A DNA stretch of 64,000 nucleotides from an uncultured Erysipelotrichaceae bacterium (GTDB lineage: Bacteria > Bacillota_I > Bacilli_A > Erysipelotrichales > Coprobacillaceae): assembly GCA_900538465.1 (NCBI GenBank), contig UPXV01000001.1, positions 124,001-188,000 of the forward strand, given 5' to 3'. Under the pieces are notes generated by a model that was given only the letters and a program-made list of their open reading frames with translations, was not told the origin of the DNA and did not search any database. Each line of letters begins with the position of its first letter. Positions within the stretch are counted from its first letter, which is position 1. Below, one piece after another: positions 43,226 to 52,802 of the stretch. The position numbers and the translations under genes are program-made.

Positions 43226-44635
43226 CTATTTTTCATCATAATATTTATCGAATTCATCATAATCGATGTCTTCATCATATTTAGGATCATATTCATAATC
43301 CTCATCTTCATAGTCATCGTCTTCATAATCATCTTCTTCAAAATGTTCATCAGATGCTTCTTCAACGACTTCTTCATCATCAAAAGATTCTTCTTCAATA
43401 ACTTCTTCAATTTCTGGTTCATTAACTTCAGGTTCTTCAACTTCTTGAACAACTTCTTCAACAATTGGTTCTTCGACAATGTCTTCTTCAAATGTTTCTT
43501 CCATAATTGGTTCAACACTTTCAGGTTCATCTTTGATCATTTCAGCTTCAAATTCTTTTTCAAATTCAGCATCTTGACCATAAACAATACCTTCTTCAGC
43601 AGCTTCACTGACTGATTTAATATCAATTTTCCATCCTGTCAAACGAACAGCCAATCTTGCATTTTGTCCTCTTTTCCCAATCGCAAGTGATAATTGATTG
43701 TCAGGAACAATAACCAATGCACTATGATCAGATTCATTAATTTCAACACTGACAACTTCTGAAGGTGACAAAGCATGAGAAATAAATACTACAGGATCTT
43801 CATTCCATTCAATAATATCAATCATTTCACCATTTAATTCATTGACAATATTACGAACACGGCTTCCTTTTGGACCAACACAGGCACCAATTGGATCAAC
43901 ATTTTCGTTACGTGTATAAACAGCAATCTTACTACGATCTCCTGCTTCACGAGAAACTGATTTGATTTCTACAGTTCCATCAAAAATTTCAGGAACTTCC
44001 ATTTCAAATAATCTTTTTACTAAACCAGGTTCAGTTCTTGAAACACCAATATGAGTTCCTTTTGTATTTCTTTCAACATCACTCACATAAACTTTAATAT
44101 GTTGTCCTTCATAAATTTTTTCACCTGGAATTTGTTGATTTAAAGGTAATAAAGCTCCCGTTCTTCCAATATTGATAATCGCAAAACGATCTTCAACACG
44201 ATCAACAATCCCTGTAATAATATCATCTTTCTTATCAACAAATTCGTTATAAAGCGTTTCTTTTTCAGCTTCACGAATTTTTTGTTTTAACAATTGCTTT
44301 GTTTGAATTGCAGCCAAACGTCCAAAAACTTCAGGATCAACTTCAGTAACGACTTCATCTCCAACTTGATATTTTGGATTAATCATTTGAGCTTCTTCTA
44401 AAGATAATTCATAATCTTCATCATTGACATCATCAACAACATGTTTAATTTCATATAAACGAATTTTACCACTATTTTCATTAATATCAACACGAATAAT
44501 TGATTCAGGACCACCATAATTTTTCTTATAAGATTTTTCTAACGCTTCTTTTAACGCATCTAAAACAACTTCTTTTTGAATTCCTTTTTCACTTTCTAAT
44601 AATTCTAAAGCTTGAATAAACTTCTTGCTAGCCAT
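43226..44635 (-). CDS. nusA: Transcription factor NusA with a long acidic tail
   Basis: Pausing and termination factor, 469 residues. The N-terminal RNAP-binding domain (~1-125), S1 (~130-200) and two KH domains (~200-345, GACVGPKGSRVRNIVNEL and LAIGKRGQNARLAVRLTGW) are normal. From about residue 350 a ~120-residue tail made mostly of Glu and Asp (EEDDYEDDDYEDEDYEYDP region) replaces the usual end. ATG 44635 follows AAGGAGG. Overlapping frames in the tail are shadows of this low-complexity stretch. Confidence 0.96.
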   Translation of the reverse strand: MASKKFIQALELLESEKGIQKEVVLDALKEALEKSYKKNYGGPESIIRVDINENSGKIRLYEIKHVVDDVNDEDYELSLEEAQMINPKYQVGDEVVTEVDPEVFGRLAAIQTKQLLKQKIREAEKETLYNEFVDKKDDIITGIVDRVEDRFAIINIGRTGALLPLNQQIPGEKIYEGQHIKVYVSDVERNTKGTHIGVSRTEPGLVKRLFEMEVPEIFDGTVEIKSVSREAGDRSKIAVYTRNENVDPIGACVGPKGSRVRNIVNELNGEMIDIIEWNEDPVVFISHALSPSEVVSVEINESDHSALVIVPDNQLSLAIGKRGQNARLAVRLTGWKIDIKSVSEAAEEGIVYGQDAEFEKEFEAEMIKDEPESVEPIMEETFEEDIVEEPIVEEVVQEVEEPEVNEPEIEEVIEEESFDDEEVVEEASDEHFEEDDYEDDDYEDEDYEYDPKYDEDIDYDEFDKYYDEK

Positions 44636-44649
44636 TTTTATTTTCCTCC

Positions 44650-45111
44650 TTAAAATTTAACAGCTAATCTCATAAATGCAACATCTTGATATTCAATCGT
44701 GCATTTCTTTTTGATGTTTTTAACCATATATTGAAGTTCAATTGTTTCACCATCAACGCTCAAGATAGTCCCATAAACTTCATCCATCCCCTGTGTTGGT
44801 TTTTTAAATTGAATATAAACATATTCTCCAACAGATTGTTGAACTTTTTCCAAAGTCTTTAATGGTTTTTCTGCACCAGGTGAAGACACTTCTAAATAAT
44901 ATTCATTTGTAATGATATCAGCTTCATCTAATTGAAGACTAATATCTTCACTGACAGCAACGCATGTATCCATATCTAAATGTCCAACGTTTTTTTCAAT
45001 AAAGATTCTTAAATACCATTCATTCTTTTCTTTCACATACTCAATATCATCTAAATAGACATCATGTTGTTCTAGAATGGGTTGAATTAGTTTTGTGATT
45101 TTCTCTAGCAT
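44650..45111 (-). CDS. rimP: Ribosome maturation factor RimP
   Basis: 153 residues needed for 30S maturation: EWYLRIFIEKNVGHLDMDTCVAVS over two strands, YLEVSSPGAEKPLKT (diagnostic) and a C-terminal SH3-like domain. First gene of the rimP-nusA-ylxR-ylxQ-infB-rbfA operon. ATG 45111 has GGAGG 6 nt upstream. A structured leader precedes it. Confidence 0.95.
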   Translation of the reverse strand: MLEKITKLIQPILEQHDVYLDDIEYVKEKNEWYLRIFIEKNVGHLDMDTCVAVSEDISLQLDEADIITNEYYLEVSSPGAEKPLKTLEKVQQSVGEYVYIQFKKPTQGMDEVYGTILSVDGETIELQYMVKNIKKKCTIEYQDVAFMRLAVKF

Positions 45112-45120
45112 ATAGTCCTC

Positions 45121-45157
45121 CGTTTACAAATATAAACGAGAGGGTCGCCCCTCTCGT
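45121..45157 (-). promoter_or_regulatory. Structured leader / attenuator-like hairpins before rimP
   Basis: A GC-rich 9-bp hairpin ACGAGAGGG / CCCTCTCGT (45136-45144, 45149-45157), followed on the minus strand by TTTATATTTG. It overlaps by 3 nt a second hairpin CGTTTA / TAAACG (45121-45138) that ends right at the rimP Shine-Dalgarno. They could be alternative structures controlling the nusA operon, which in other bacteria is autoregulated (inference). Confidence 0.5.
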
Positions 45158-45208
45158 AAATCACTTATTACACGTATATACTAGCACAATTCATTTGAAA
45201 AAACAATG

Positions 45209-45276
45209 CTTTCATCACATTTTTTTATAAATCAAATAAAGATAACTGATTTTCATCAGACATATTATCAAATACA
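45209..45276. repeat. 68-bp direct repeat, distal copy (polC 3'-end remnant)
   Basis: Identical over 68 bases to 46180-46247, in the same orientation, 971 bp apart. It encodes on the minus strand the last 16 whole PolC codons with stop plus 15 nt of trailer, but is detached from polC. It marks the far end of the inserted unit. Confidence 0.9.
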
Positions 45277-45327
45277 ATCGTTTTTATAATAATATTTATT
45301 ATGATTTTTTTTAAATATAAGATAGTC

Positions 45328-46068
45328 TTATTTTATATTTTGCACACAAACATATTTTTCTTCCTCTTTATTATCAGGAATAAATTTAATAAAATACAAT
45401 CGATAATTAATAACTTTTTTATAATATTCCTCTGTTTGATTTTTGTCGAGTCCGATATCATCATAACCAGCATTTCCTAGCAAGATTCCAAATTGATCAT
45501 CTTTTTTTATAAACATTTTTGTCCCATCTTTATCTAATGAGTTTAGACATTCTAACACACAATCCAAATATAGTTTGTCATTAGCTTCAATATCTCTAGT
45601 TTTTTTATTGTAATTTACATATCCAATAACAAGTCTTCTTGGACAATTAATATATAATAACTTTACAACTTCATCAAGCCAATCCTTACTTGAATTTTCA
45701 TGTTCAATAGCAATATTCAAATCCCACATGTGCAAATTAAAATTTTTTGCTTGTTCAAACTTTTCAGAGTCTTTCAATTTATCTTTTCTTTGAGTCCAAC
45801 CTATCAAATCAATTCGATAATATTCTTTTTGTGTTTTTAATTTTTGTATTTTACTTTTTTTATTACTATCAATTTTTATCGGATGATGAGGATTTGTCAT
45901 TTCTTCTAAAACTTGTTTCAATAATTCAATAATTTTTTTAGTGAATGCTTTACTTTTTCCCTTTTCAGTATATTTATAATTTTTAATGAAATTTTTATCA
46001 TTGATTGCCTCTTCAATTAACATTTCACAAACTTCTCTTAAATCATAGTCTTGCCTTACATCAGTCAT
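45328..46068 (-). CDS. Orphan putative PD-(D/E)XK-like nuclease in the polC insertion
   Basis: A 246-residue soluble protein. The N-terminal ~60 residues are helical. The core has RIDLIGW (Asp87) and WDLNIAIEHEN (Asp116, Glu122, Glu124) followed by a helix and LVIGYV. This strand-acid-strand-helix-strand order resembles a PD-(D/E)XK nuclease core with Glu-x-Glu-Asn instead of a Lys. No methyltransferase, helicase or toxin partner is adjacent. ATG 46068 has AAGGAG upstream; the longer frame adds a spurious hydrophobic N-terminus. Function is not established; host defence is a guess. Confidence 0.55.
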   Translation of the reverse strand: MTDVRQDYDLREVCEMLIEEAINDKNFIKNYKYTEKGKSKAFTKKIIELLKQVLEEMTNPHHPIKIDSNKKSKIQKLKTQKEYYRIDLIGWTQRKDKLKDSEKFEQAKNFNLHMWDLNIAIEHENSSKDWLDEVVKLLYINCPRRLVIGYVNYNKKTRDIEANDKLYLDCVLECLNSLDKDGTKMFIKKDDQFGILLGNAGYDDIGLDKNQTEEYYKKVINYRLYFIKFIPDNKEEEKYVCVQNIK

Positions 46069-46150
46069 TTTTAATCTCTCTCCTTTATAAATAGAATAAA
46101 CTATAATAATTATATCAGAAAGAAAATTTATTTCTACTTTGTTAAATAAT

Positions 46151-46183
46151 AAAAAAAAGATCAACCCATACAGATTGACCTTT
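46151..46183 (-). terminator. Terminator between polC and the inserted gene
   Basis: An 8-bp stem GATCAACC / GATTGACC (46159-46166, 46173-46180; two G-T wobbles), which can extend 3 bp into the 68-bp repeat. Eight T follow on the minus strand. Confidence 0.75.
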
Positions 46184-46247
46184 CATCACATTTTTTTATA
46201 AATCAAATAAAGATAACTGATTTTCATCAGACATATTATCAAATACA
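46180..46247. repeat. 68-bp direct repeat, polC copy
   Basis: The copy that codes for the C-terminal end of the functional PolC (…NMSDENQLSLFDL and stop) plus 15 nt of trailer. Identical to 45209-45276; flanks diverge at once on both sides. Confidence 0.9.
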
Positions 46248-49200
46248 CCCATTTTTGTAAGGAATTCAATTTGTGTATTTGTTAATTTTGTACGCTTCAT
46301 CACATCTTCCTTAGATAAAAATGAATTATTGACTCTCGCCTCAATAACGCTATCACCTACGGCTGCCCCCAAACCATCAATGGCAGTAAATGGAGGTAAT
46401 AAACCATCAGGATCATCAGGATCAAGAATAAAATTACGTGAATCTGATTTTTCTAATGAAATATTATTGAAGTGAATATCACGTTCATACATTTCTAAAG
46501 CAATTTCAAAGACAGAAATCAATGCTTCTTCTTTATTAGAAATCTTCACACCATTTTGCTTATCAGTTAAAATTTGTTTATAACGAGATAAGATTGTTTC
46601 TTTTCCTTGGATAAGTGTTTCAATATCATAGGCATCACAACGTGTTGTAAAATAAACTGCATAATATTCTCTTGGATAATATAATTTCCACCAAGCCACA
46701 CGAATAGCACTTAAAACATAAGCCGCAGCATGGGCTTTTGGGAACATGTATTTGATTTTTTTACATGATTCAATATACCAAGAAGGAACATCATGTTCAC
46801 GCATCAATTCTTCATATTTCTTTTCTGGGAAAACTGCAGGTGATTTTCCTTTACGAACACATTCCATAATATCAAAAGCATCTTTGTTTGGAAGTCCTTT
46901 TTCAATTAAGTAAACCATAATATCATCACGACATCCAATAACTTCTTTTAAGGTACATGTTCCTGAACTAATTAAAGTTTCTGCATTTCCTAAGTAAACA
47001 TCAGTCCCATGTGATAGACCAGATAAGATAACCAAATCACTAAATGATGTCGGATGTGTTTGTTCAAGCATTCCACGAACAAACTTTGTACCAAATTCTG
47101 GTAATCCCAAAGCACCAGTTTTACAATTCAGATAAGATAAATCAATGCCAAGTGCTTCAGTTGAATTAAATAAACTCATAACTTTTGGATCATTAGTTGG
47201 AATGTCTTTTGGATTTACTCCAGTTAAATCTTGTAACATCCTAATGACAGTTGGATCAACGTGTCCTAAAATATCAAACTTCAAGACATTATCATGAATA
47301 GCATGGAAGTCAAAGTGAGTTGTTTTCCATTCTGCAGTTAGATCATCAGCGGGATATTGATAAGGTGTAAAGTCATAGACATCCATGTTTTCAGGAATAA
47401 CAATAATTCCCCCAGGATGTTGACCTGTTGTTCTTTTTACCCCTGTACATCCTTTCGCAATACGTTCCAATTCAGCCACACGAATTGTATCTTCTTTTTC
47501 CATTAATTCTGCATAACCTTTGGCATAACCATAAGCAGTCTTTTCGGCCACAGTTGAAATTGTTCCGGCACGATACACATGACTTTCTCCAAAAATTTCT
47601 TTTGTATAAGCATGTGCTGTTGGCTGATAATCACCAGAGAAGTTTAAGTCAATATCAGGAACTTTATCCGCATTAAATCCTAGGAAGGTTTCAAATGGAA
47701 TATTATGTCCATCTCCCTTTAAAGGTTTTCCACATTTTGGACAAACTTTATCTGGCAAGTCATACCCATTAGCAATAAAGCCATCAGGTAAAAACTCACT
47801 ATATTGACAATGTGGACAAAAATAATGTGGCGGTAAAGGATTAACCTCAGAAATATTGGCCATTGTAGCAACAAAGGAAGACCCTACAGAACCACGGCTT
47901 CCAACCAGATATCCTGCTTCATTAGATTTTTTAACCAATTTATGAGCAATGTAGTAAATAACCCCAAATCCATGTTTAATGATGTTATCTAACTCTTTTG
48001 ATAAACGTTTTTCAACAATTTCGGGTAAGACTTCCCCATATTGTTTATGTGCATTATCAAAACACAATTGACGTAAATTTTCATCTGCATTATCAATATG
48101 TGGTGTAAAAAGTTTGTCATGAACAACATGGAAACTTCCATCAATCATATCAGCAATTTTATTTGTGTTTTCAACAATATACTCATATTTTTCATCTTCG
48201 GTTAAATATGGAAAACTATCCATCATTTCATCTGTTGTACGGAAATATTCATCAGGTGTCCAAGCTTTAGGATTGCTTCGATCCGTTAAAGGATGGAGTG
48301 TCCCACCAAGTCCGATTTTAGGATTACATGTAAAAACATCTCTAAAAATTTTATCTTGTTGATCAAGATAATGAACATCTCCTGTTGCAACAATCATTTT
48401 TCCCATTTCTTTTGCTGTATCAACAATACGACGCAAAATACGTTTTAAATCTTCTTGTGTGTCAATACGCCCTCTTTCAACAAAGTAATCACAAATATCA
48501 AGAGGAAGAATTTCTATGTAATCATAAAAAGCCATGGCTTGTTTTAATTCTTCTAAGCTTCTGGTCATTGCTAATTCAAAGATTTCTGAATTATAACATC
48601 CACTTCCAAACAAAAGCCCTTCTCGATAATATTCAAGGCGTTCACGAGGAATACGGGATGTTTTTGAATAATATGTTGTATTGGCTTCTGAAACAAGTTT
48701 AAACATATTTTTAAGACCAGCTTTATCTTTTGCTAATACACACATATGTTTTGGTCTCACAATCTTATAGGCATCCTGACATTCCATAGCATTCATATCT
48801 AAAAGATTATAAAGTTGTTTTTGCATCATATCATGGAGCATCATATTGAAAACCCCTGCTAAAACATCAGCATCATAATCAGCACGGTGAGCATCATCTC
48901 CATCATATGGGATACGATAATACCTCGCAACATTACCTAAACGATATCCTTTTAAATCCGGTAATAATTTCCAAGCCAGTGTTAATGAGTCAATGGCTGG
49001 ATTCGATAAAACGGGATATCCATGACGTTTTAAAATTTCATTTAAAAAACCAACATCAAATGTTGCATTATGAGCAACAATAACATCATCTCCAAAGAAA
49101 TCTAAAATCTTTGGTAAAAATTCTTCAATTGTAGGAGCATTTTTTACATCTTCATTAGTAATATGAGTGATGTTTGTAATCTTCTCAGAAATCGCTTTAT

Positions 49201-50515
49201 TTGGTTTGATCAAACTTTGTAAACGTCCAATTTCTTGTCCATTCTTATATCGAACAGCCCCAAACTCTGTAATATCGTCATCCATTACTGATAATCCAGT
49301 TGTTTCAAGGTCAAAAGAAACAAAAGTTAAATCTTTTAATGATAAATCTTTTTCATTATAAACAACCATAAAAGAAGGATCAATCATATACATTTCCACG
49401 CCATAAATCATTTTAATTTTATTTTTAATACTTGCCATCTGTGCTTCTGGGAAAGATTGAACATTTCCGTGATCAGTCACAGCAATCGCCTGATGTCCCC
49501 AATAAGCAGCACGTGAAATATAATCACTAATTGAACCAATTCCATCCATTGGTGACATTTTCGAGTGAACATGTAATTCAACACGTTTCTTTTCAGCATT
49601 ATCTTGTCTAATTTTAGGAGAAGGAATGACTTCAACTTCTCTTGCAATAATTACTGTATCTTTTGCAAAGGTATCATATTCAACATTCCCTTTGACACGT
49701 ACCCAAACGCCACCTTTTTTGACTTTATTCATTTCTTCTATGCTATTGCCACCTTTATTTTCAAATCGCTTGACAACGATACTATTCGTATAATCAGTGA
49801 CATACAAAGATTGAATTGTTTTTCCAGTTTTGACTTTTTTAGAATCTTCTTTAAAGACATATCCTTGAATCATCACTTCTTTAACAGTTTCATCAATTTC
49901 ATCAATTGTTAAAGAAAAATATTCTTTTTTATAACTTTGAAATTTTTGTTTCTTTTCATAAACAGGTTGTTGTTCAACTGCATGAAAAGTTGCTTCATCA
50001 ACTTGAACTTCATTTAAAGCATTCATTTCTTCTTGAATAGATTGATATGTTTCATTATTTTGATCAATATAAGCCTCAAATCCTATTTGAATACCAAACT
50101 TATTAAAATATTTATCAAAGATTTTATAAAGATGTTGCATTTGATTCAATTGAATTTCATTAAGAACTTCTATCTTTAATGTATTCTCATCAAAAGATAA
50201 AGATTCTTCTTTAATAAAATCAATTTGTGGAAAACGTCCTTTCAATCCATTAAAAATAAATAAAGCATATTCTTTCACATCTTGCACAGTATAAGAAGAC
50301 ATCCAATCAAAAATAAAATCTGTTGGATATGGAAATTCCTTTTTAGCAGCAAATAAAATACGAATCTCATTTAAAGGAACAATATGTGAAGCAGAGATAT
50401 AAAACACATAAGAATTATCAGGATTCACAATGACTCTATCAATTATTGCATTCTTTAATTGTTGCACTTCATCTTCAATATGGAGTTGTTGTAGTAAAAC
50501 CAACATTTTATTCAT
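46196..50515 (-). CDS. polC: DNA polymerase III PolC (Gram-positive type)
   Basis: The replicative polymerase, 1439 residues. N-terminal domains with an OB fold (~225-300), a PHP domain start (VELHVHSKMSPMDG), an inserted DnaQ-type 3'-5' exonuclease (FVSFDLETTGLSVMDDDI, then HNATFDVGFLN), the zinc finger (CPHCQYSE, CPKCGKP) and the palm with PDIDLNFSGDYQ. The C-terminal QLSLFDL is a beta-clamp-binding motif and lies inside the 68-bp repeat. ATG 50515 has AAAGGAGG upstream. Confidence 0.97.
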   Translation of the reverse strand: MNKMLVLLQQLHIEDEVQQLKNAIIDRVIVNPDNSYVFYISASHIVPLNEIRILFAAKKEFPYPTDFIFDWMSSYTVQDVKEYALFIFNGLKGRFPQIDFIKEESLSFDENTLKIEVLNEIQLNQMQHLYKIFDKYFNKFGIQIGFEAYIDQNNETYQSIQEEMNALNEVQVDEATFHAVEQQPVYEKKQKFQSYKKEYFSLTIDEIDETVKEVMIQGYVFKEDSKKVKTGKTIQSLYVTDYTNSIVVKRFENKGGNSIEEMNKVKKGGVWVRVKGNVEYDTFAKDTVIIAREVEVIPSPKIRQDNAEKKRVELHVHSKMSPMDGIGSISDYISRAAYWGHQAIAVTDHGNVQSFPEAQMASIKNKIKMIYGVEMYMIDPSFMVVYNEKDLSLKDLTFVSFDLETTGLSVMDDDITEFGAVRYKNGQEIGRLQSLIKPNKAISEKITNITHITNEDVKNAPTIEEFLPKILDFFGDDVIVAHNATFDVGFLNEILKRHGYPVLSNPAIDSLTLAWKLLPDLKGYRLGNVARYYRIPYDGDDAHRADYDADVLAGVFNMMLHDMMQKQLYNLLDMNAMECQDAYKIVRPKHMCVLAKDKAGLKNMFKLVSEANTTYYSKTSRIPRERLEYYREGLLFGSGCYNSEIFELAMTRSLEELKQAMAFYDYIEILPLDICDYFVERGRIDTQEDLKRILRRIVDTAKEMGKMIVATGDVHYLDQQDKIFRDVFTCNPKIGLGGTLHPLTDRSNPKAWTPDEYFRTTDEMMDSFPYLTEDEKYEYIVENTNKIADMIDGSFHVVHDKLFTPHIDNADENLRQLCFDNAHKQYGEVLPEIVEKRLSKELDNIIKHGFGVIYYIAHKLVKKSNEAGYLVGSRGSVGSSFVATMANISEVNPLPPHYFCPHCQYSEFLPDGFIANGYDLPDKVCPKCGKPLKGDGHNIPFETFLGFNADKVPDIDLNFSGDYQPTAHAYTKEIFGESHVYRAGTISTVAEKTAYGYAKGYAELMEKEDTIRVAELERIAKGCTGVKRTTGQHPGGIIVIPENMDVYDFTPYQYPADDLTAEWKTTHFDFHAIHDNVLKFDILGHVDPTVIRMLQDLTGVNPKDIPTNDPKVMSLFNSTEALGIDLSYLNCKTGALGLPEFGTKFVRGMLEQTHPTSFSDLVILSGLSHGTDVYLGNAETLISSGTCTLKEVIGCRDDIMVYLIEKGLPNKDAFDIMECVRKGKSPAVFPEKKYEELMREHDVPSWYIESCKKIKYMFPKAHAAAYVLSAIRVAWWKLYYPREYYAVYFTTRCDAYDIETLIQGKETILSRYKQILTDKQNGVKISNKEEALISVFEIALEMYERDIHFNNISLEKSDSRNFILDPDDPDGLLPPFTAIDGLGAAVGDSVIEARVNNSFLSKEDVMKRTKLTNTQIEFLTKMGVFDNMSDENQLSLFDL

Positions 50516-50538
50516 TCTTTTTTCCTCCTTTACATAGG

Positions 50539-50560
50539 AAAAGGGATAATCTATCCCTTA
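50539..50560 (-). terminator. Weak hairpin between rseP and polC
   Basis: An 8-bp stem AAGGGATA / TATCCCTT (50541-50548, 50552-50559) over the rseP stop, followed by only TTCC on the minus strand. It may be a partial terminator or an RNA-processing site. Confidence 0.45.
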
Positions 50561-51643
50561 TCCAAATATTCTCGTAATATCCTGATATGTGACAAATACC
50601 ATCAATAACATCACTAAACCTAAGCCAACCATCTGTAAAGCTAATTTTAATTTTTGCGGTAAATCACGTCCAATTAACTTTTCAATCAATGCGAAGATAA
50701 CTTGGCACCCATCAAGCCCAGGGATTGGTAATAAGTTAAAAATTCCTACATTAATCGATAACATGGCTAGTAAATTTAAAACATAAGCAATCTGCCCTGT
50801 TTCTGTCACTTGTGCAGTGACTTGGAAAATACCTGCAGGTCCGGATAATTGAGTTACAGTTTTTGAGAAATGTGTAATCAATTGTCCTAAAGCCGCAAAA
50901 ATTGCAACACTCATTTCTCCTAAAGAAATAAATGTATATTGAAAAGCTTCAGTCAAACTCATAGCACGTGTCGCTTGTGTAATTCCTAATTTATATTTTC
51001 CATCTTCTTGACTAAAAGGAACTTTCAAAGTTATTGTTTCCTTTTTGTCTTGTCTTTCGACAGTCATCTTCATTGTTAAGGAATCAGCAGTTGTTTTTAA
51101 ATGATCTTGTGTAAAATTAATATCTTCATAATTAGAAATTAACAATGTTTGTCCTGTTTCTACAATATCGACTTGTTGAATAATATCACCAGTTTTTAAA
51201 CCATATTCATCAGCTGGTGAATGTTCCAATATGGTTCCAATTTGTGCCACATTTACAGGAATTTGTCCAGCAAAAACATTAACTCCTAATGTTACCACAA
51301 CAGCTAATACAAAGTTCATGAAAACTCCAGCCAAAAAGATAATAACCTTTTGATATGTTTTCTTTCCTTTTAAAGTTCTTTCAACTGGAATATCTGCCAA
51401 TTCTTCATTATCCATTTGGTCTTCTTCACCTGCCATAGCAACAAAACCACCAAATGGTAAAGCACTCACAACATATTCCGTTTCTTTGCCTTTTTTTGAC
51501 CAAATCTTAGGTCCAAAACCAATTGAAAATTGAGCACAATAAACACCAAAAAACTTAGCGGCTAAAAAATGTCCCAATTCATGAATAATAATAATTGAAC
51601 CTAAAATCAATAAAAAGACAACAACATTTATAATTGATTGCAT
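50558..51643 (-). CDS. rseP: RseP-type site-2 metalloprotease
   Basis: A 361-residue intramembrane protease. HELGHF zinc motif in the first membrane segment, a PDZ domain (~120-215), and NLLPIPGLDGCQ (NxxPxxxLDG) before the last segments. It cleaves anti-sigma factors or signal-peptide remnants. dxr abuts it (stop and start adjacent). The Bacillus proS gene that follows is missing. Confidence 0.93.
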   Translation of the reverse strand: MQSIINVVVFLLILGSIIIIHELGHFLAAKFFGVYCAQFSIGFGPKIWSKKGKETEYVVSALPFGGFVAMAGEEDQMDNEELADIPVERTLKGKKTYQKVIIFLAGVFMNFVLAVVVTLGVNVFAGQIPVNVAQIGTILEHSPADEYGLKTGDIIQQVDIVETGQTLLISNYEDINFTQDHLKTTADSLTMKMTVERQDKKETITLKVPFSQEDGKYKLGITQATRAMSLTEAFQYTFISLGEMSVAIFAALGQLITHFSKTVTQLSGPAGIFQVTAQVTETGQIAYVLNLLAMLSINVGIFNLLPIPGLDGCQVIFALIEKLIGRDLPQKLKLALQMVGLGLVMLLMVFVTYQDITRIFG

Positions 51644-52801
51644 CTAATCTTCTCCTACTCTTTGTAAAACATAATTTCTTGCCCATTGATCAATCTCTAA
51701 CAATTGTTCTAGTGAAGGATGTTTAATCCATTGGCTTTCATGGGCACACATAGCTTCTTCAACTAATCTTTCAATATCTAAAAATTGAATCTTGCGATTT
51801 AAAAATAACGCATTGGCTTGTTCATTTGCTCCATTTAAAACACAAGGCATAGAGCCTCCACGTCGTCCTGCGGCATAAGCCAATTCTAGTGCATGGAAAC
51901 GTTTGAAATCTGGTTTATAGAAATGTAAAGTTCCCACATCAGCTAAAGATAAACGTTTTGCCGAAATCAAAGGAATACGTCTTGGATATGTCAACGCATA
52001 TTGAATAGGCAAACGCATATCTGGAGTTCCAAGTTGTGCAATAACAGCAGTATCTTGATATTCAACCATAGAATGAACTATACTTTCTGGATGAATTAAA
52101 ACTTCAATATCATCATAATCTTTATCAAACAACCATTTGGCTTCCATAACTTCTAAACCTTTATTAAACAAAGTCGCACTATCAATTGTAATTTTAGCAC
52201 CCATAGACCAATTCGGATGTTTTAATGCTTGATCAACAGTAACATCTTTTAATTCATCACGAGTCTTATCCCGGAAGCTTCCCCCACTTGCTGTTAAAAT
52301 AATTTTAGCAATATCACCATGATTTTCACCATTCATTGATTGAAAAATTGCAGAATGCTCACTATCCACCGGTAATAATGCGACTCCATATTCCTTCACA
52401 AGCGGACAAATCAAATGTCCTGCTACAACCAATGTTTCCTTATTGGCAAGCGCAATATCTTTTTTTGCTTTGATGGCTTCCATTGTTGGAACCAATCCAG
52501 CAAAACCAACAATCGCATTTAAAATGACATCCACTTCTTTTAATGTTGCAATTTCAATAAGTCCATCTTGTCCATAATAAAACTGATGATCAGGATATTT
52601 CTTTTCCAAATACTCTTTATCTTCTTTATTTTGAACACAAATATGATGAACATGCAAAGAAGCCATAATTTCTTCAAGCAATTGAATGTTTTTCCCAGCA
52701 CTCATAGCAACGATTTCAAATTCATCGCTATGATTCTTAACAACATCAACAGTTTGTGTACCAATAGAACCAGTGACTCCTAAAACAGTTATTTTTTTCA
52801 T
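51644..52801 (-). CDS. dxr: 1-deoxy-D-xylulose 5-phosphate reductoisomerase
   Basis: The second MEP-pathway enzyme, 385 residues. NADPH motif GVTGSIGTQTVDV, ALANKETLVVAG, PVDSEHSA and the catalytic-loop TASGGSFRDK are present. It lies between cdsA and rseP. With dxs and ispA it shows an active MEP route. Confidence 0.96.
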   Translation of the reverse strand: MKKITVLGVTGSIGTQTVDVVKNHSDEFEIVAMSAGKNIQLLEEIMASLHVHHICVQNKEDKEYLEKKYPDHQFYYGQDGLIEIATLKEVDVILNAIVGFAGLVPTMEAIKAKKDIALANKETLVVAGHLICPLVKEYGVALLPVDSEHSAIFQSMNGENHGDIAKIILTASGGSFRDKTRDELKDVTVDQALKHPNWSMGAKITIDSATLFNKGLEVMEAKWLFDKDYDDIEVLIHPESIVHSMVEYQDTAVIAQLGTPDMRLPIQYALTYPRRIPLISAKRLSLADVGTLHFYKPDFKRFHALELAYAAGRRGGSMPCVLNGANEQANALFLNRKIQFLDIERLVEEAMCAHESQWIKHPSLEQLLEIDQWARNYVLQRVGED

Positions 52802-52802
52802 C

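Larger units (their letters stand above)
45209..46179. mobile_element. 971-bp inserted unit at the polC 3' end
   Basis: A segment bounded by two 68-bp direct repeats and holding a single orphan gene. The repeat includes the terminal codons of polC, so PolC stays intact after insertion. This is the hallmark of site-specific integration into the end of a gene. No integrase, transposase or inverted repeat is present. It could be a stripped-down remnant or an element mobilised in trans. The boundary assignment of one repeat copy to the element is arbitrary. Confidence 0.65.

Noticed and set aside
43174..43615. Lys/Met-rich and Phe-rich open frames on both strands over the nusA end
   Set aside because: They are frame and strand shadows of the low-complexity acidic NusA tail; no ribosome sites and no family resemblance.
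45286..45312. AT-rich hairpin ATAATAA/TTATTAT with a T run on the plus strand
   Set aside because: It would terminate plus-strand transcription but no plus-strand gene is present; likely simple AT-rich sequence.
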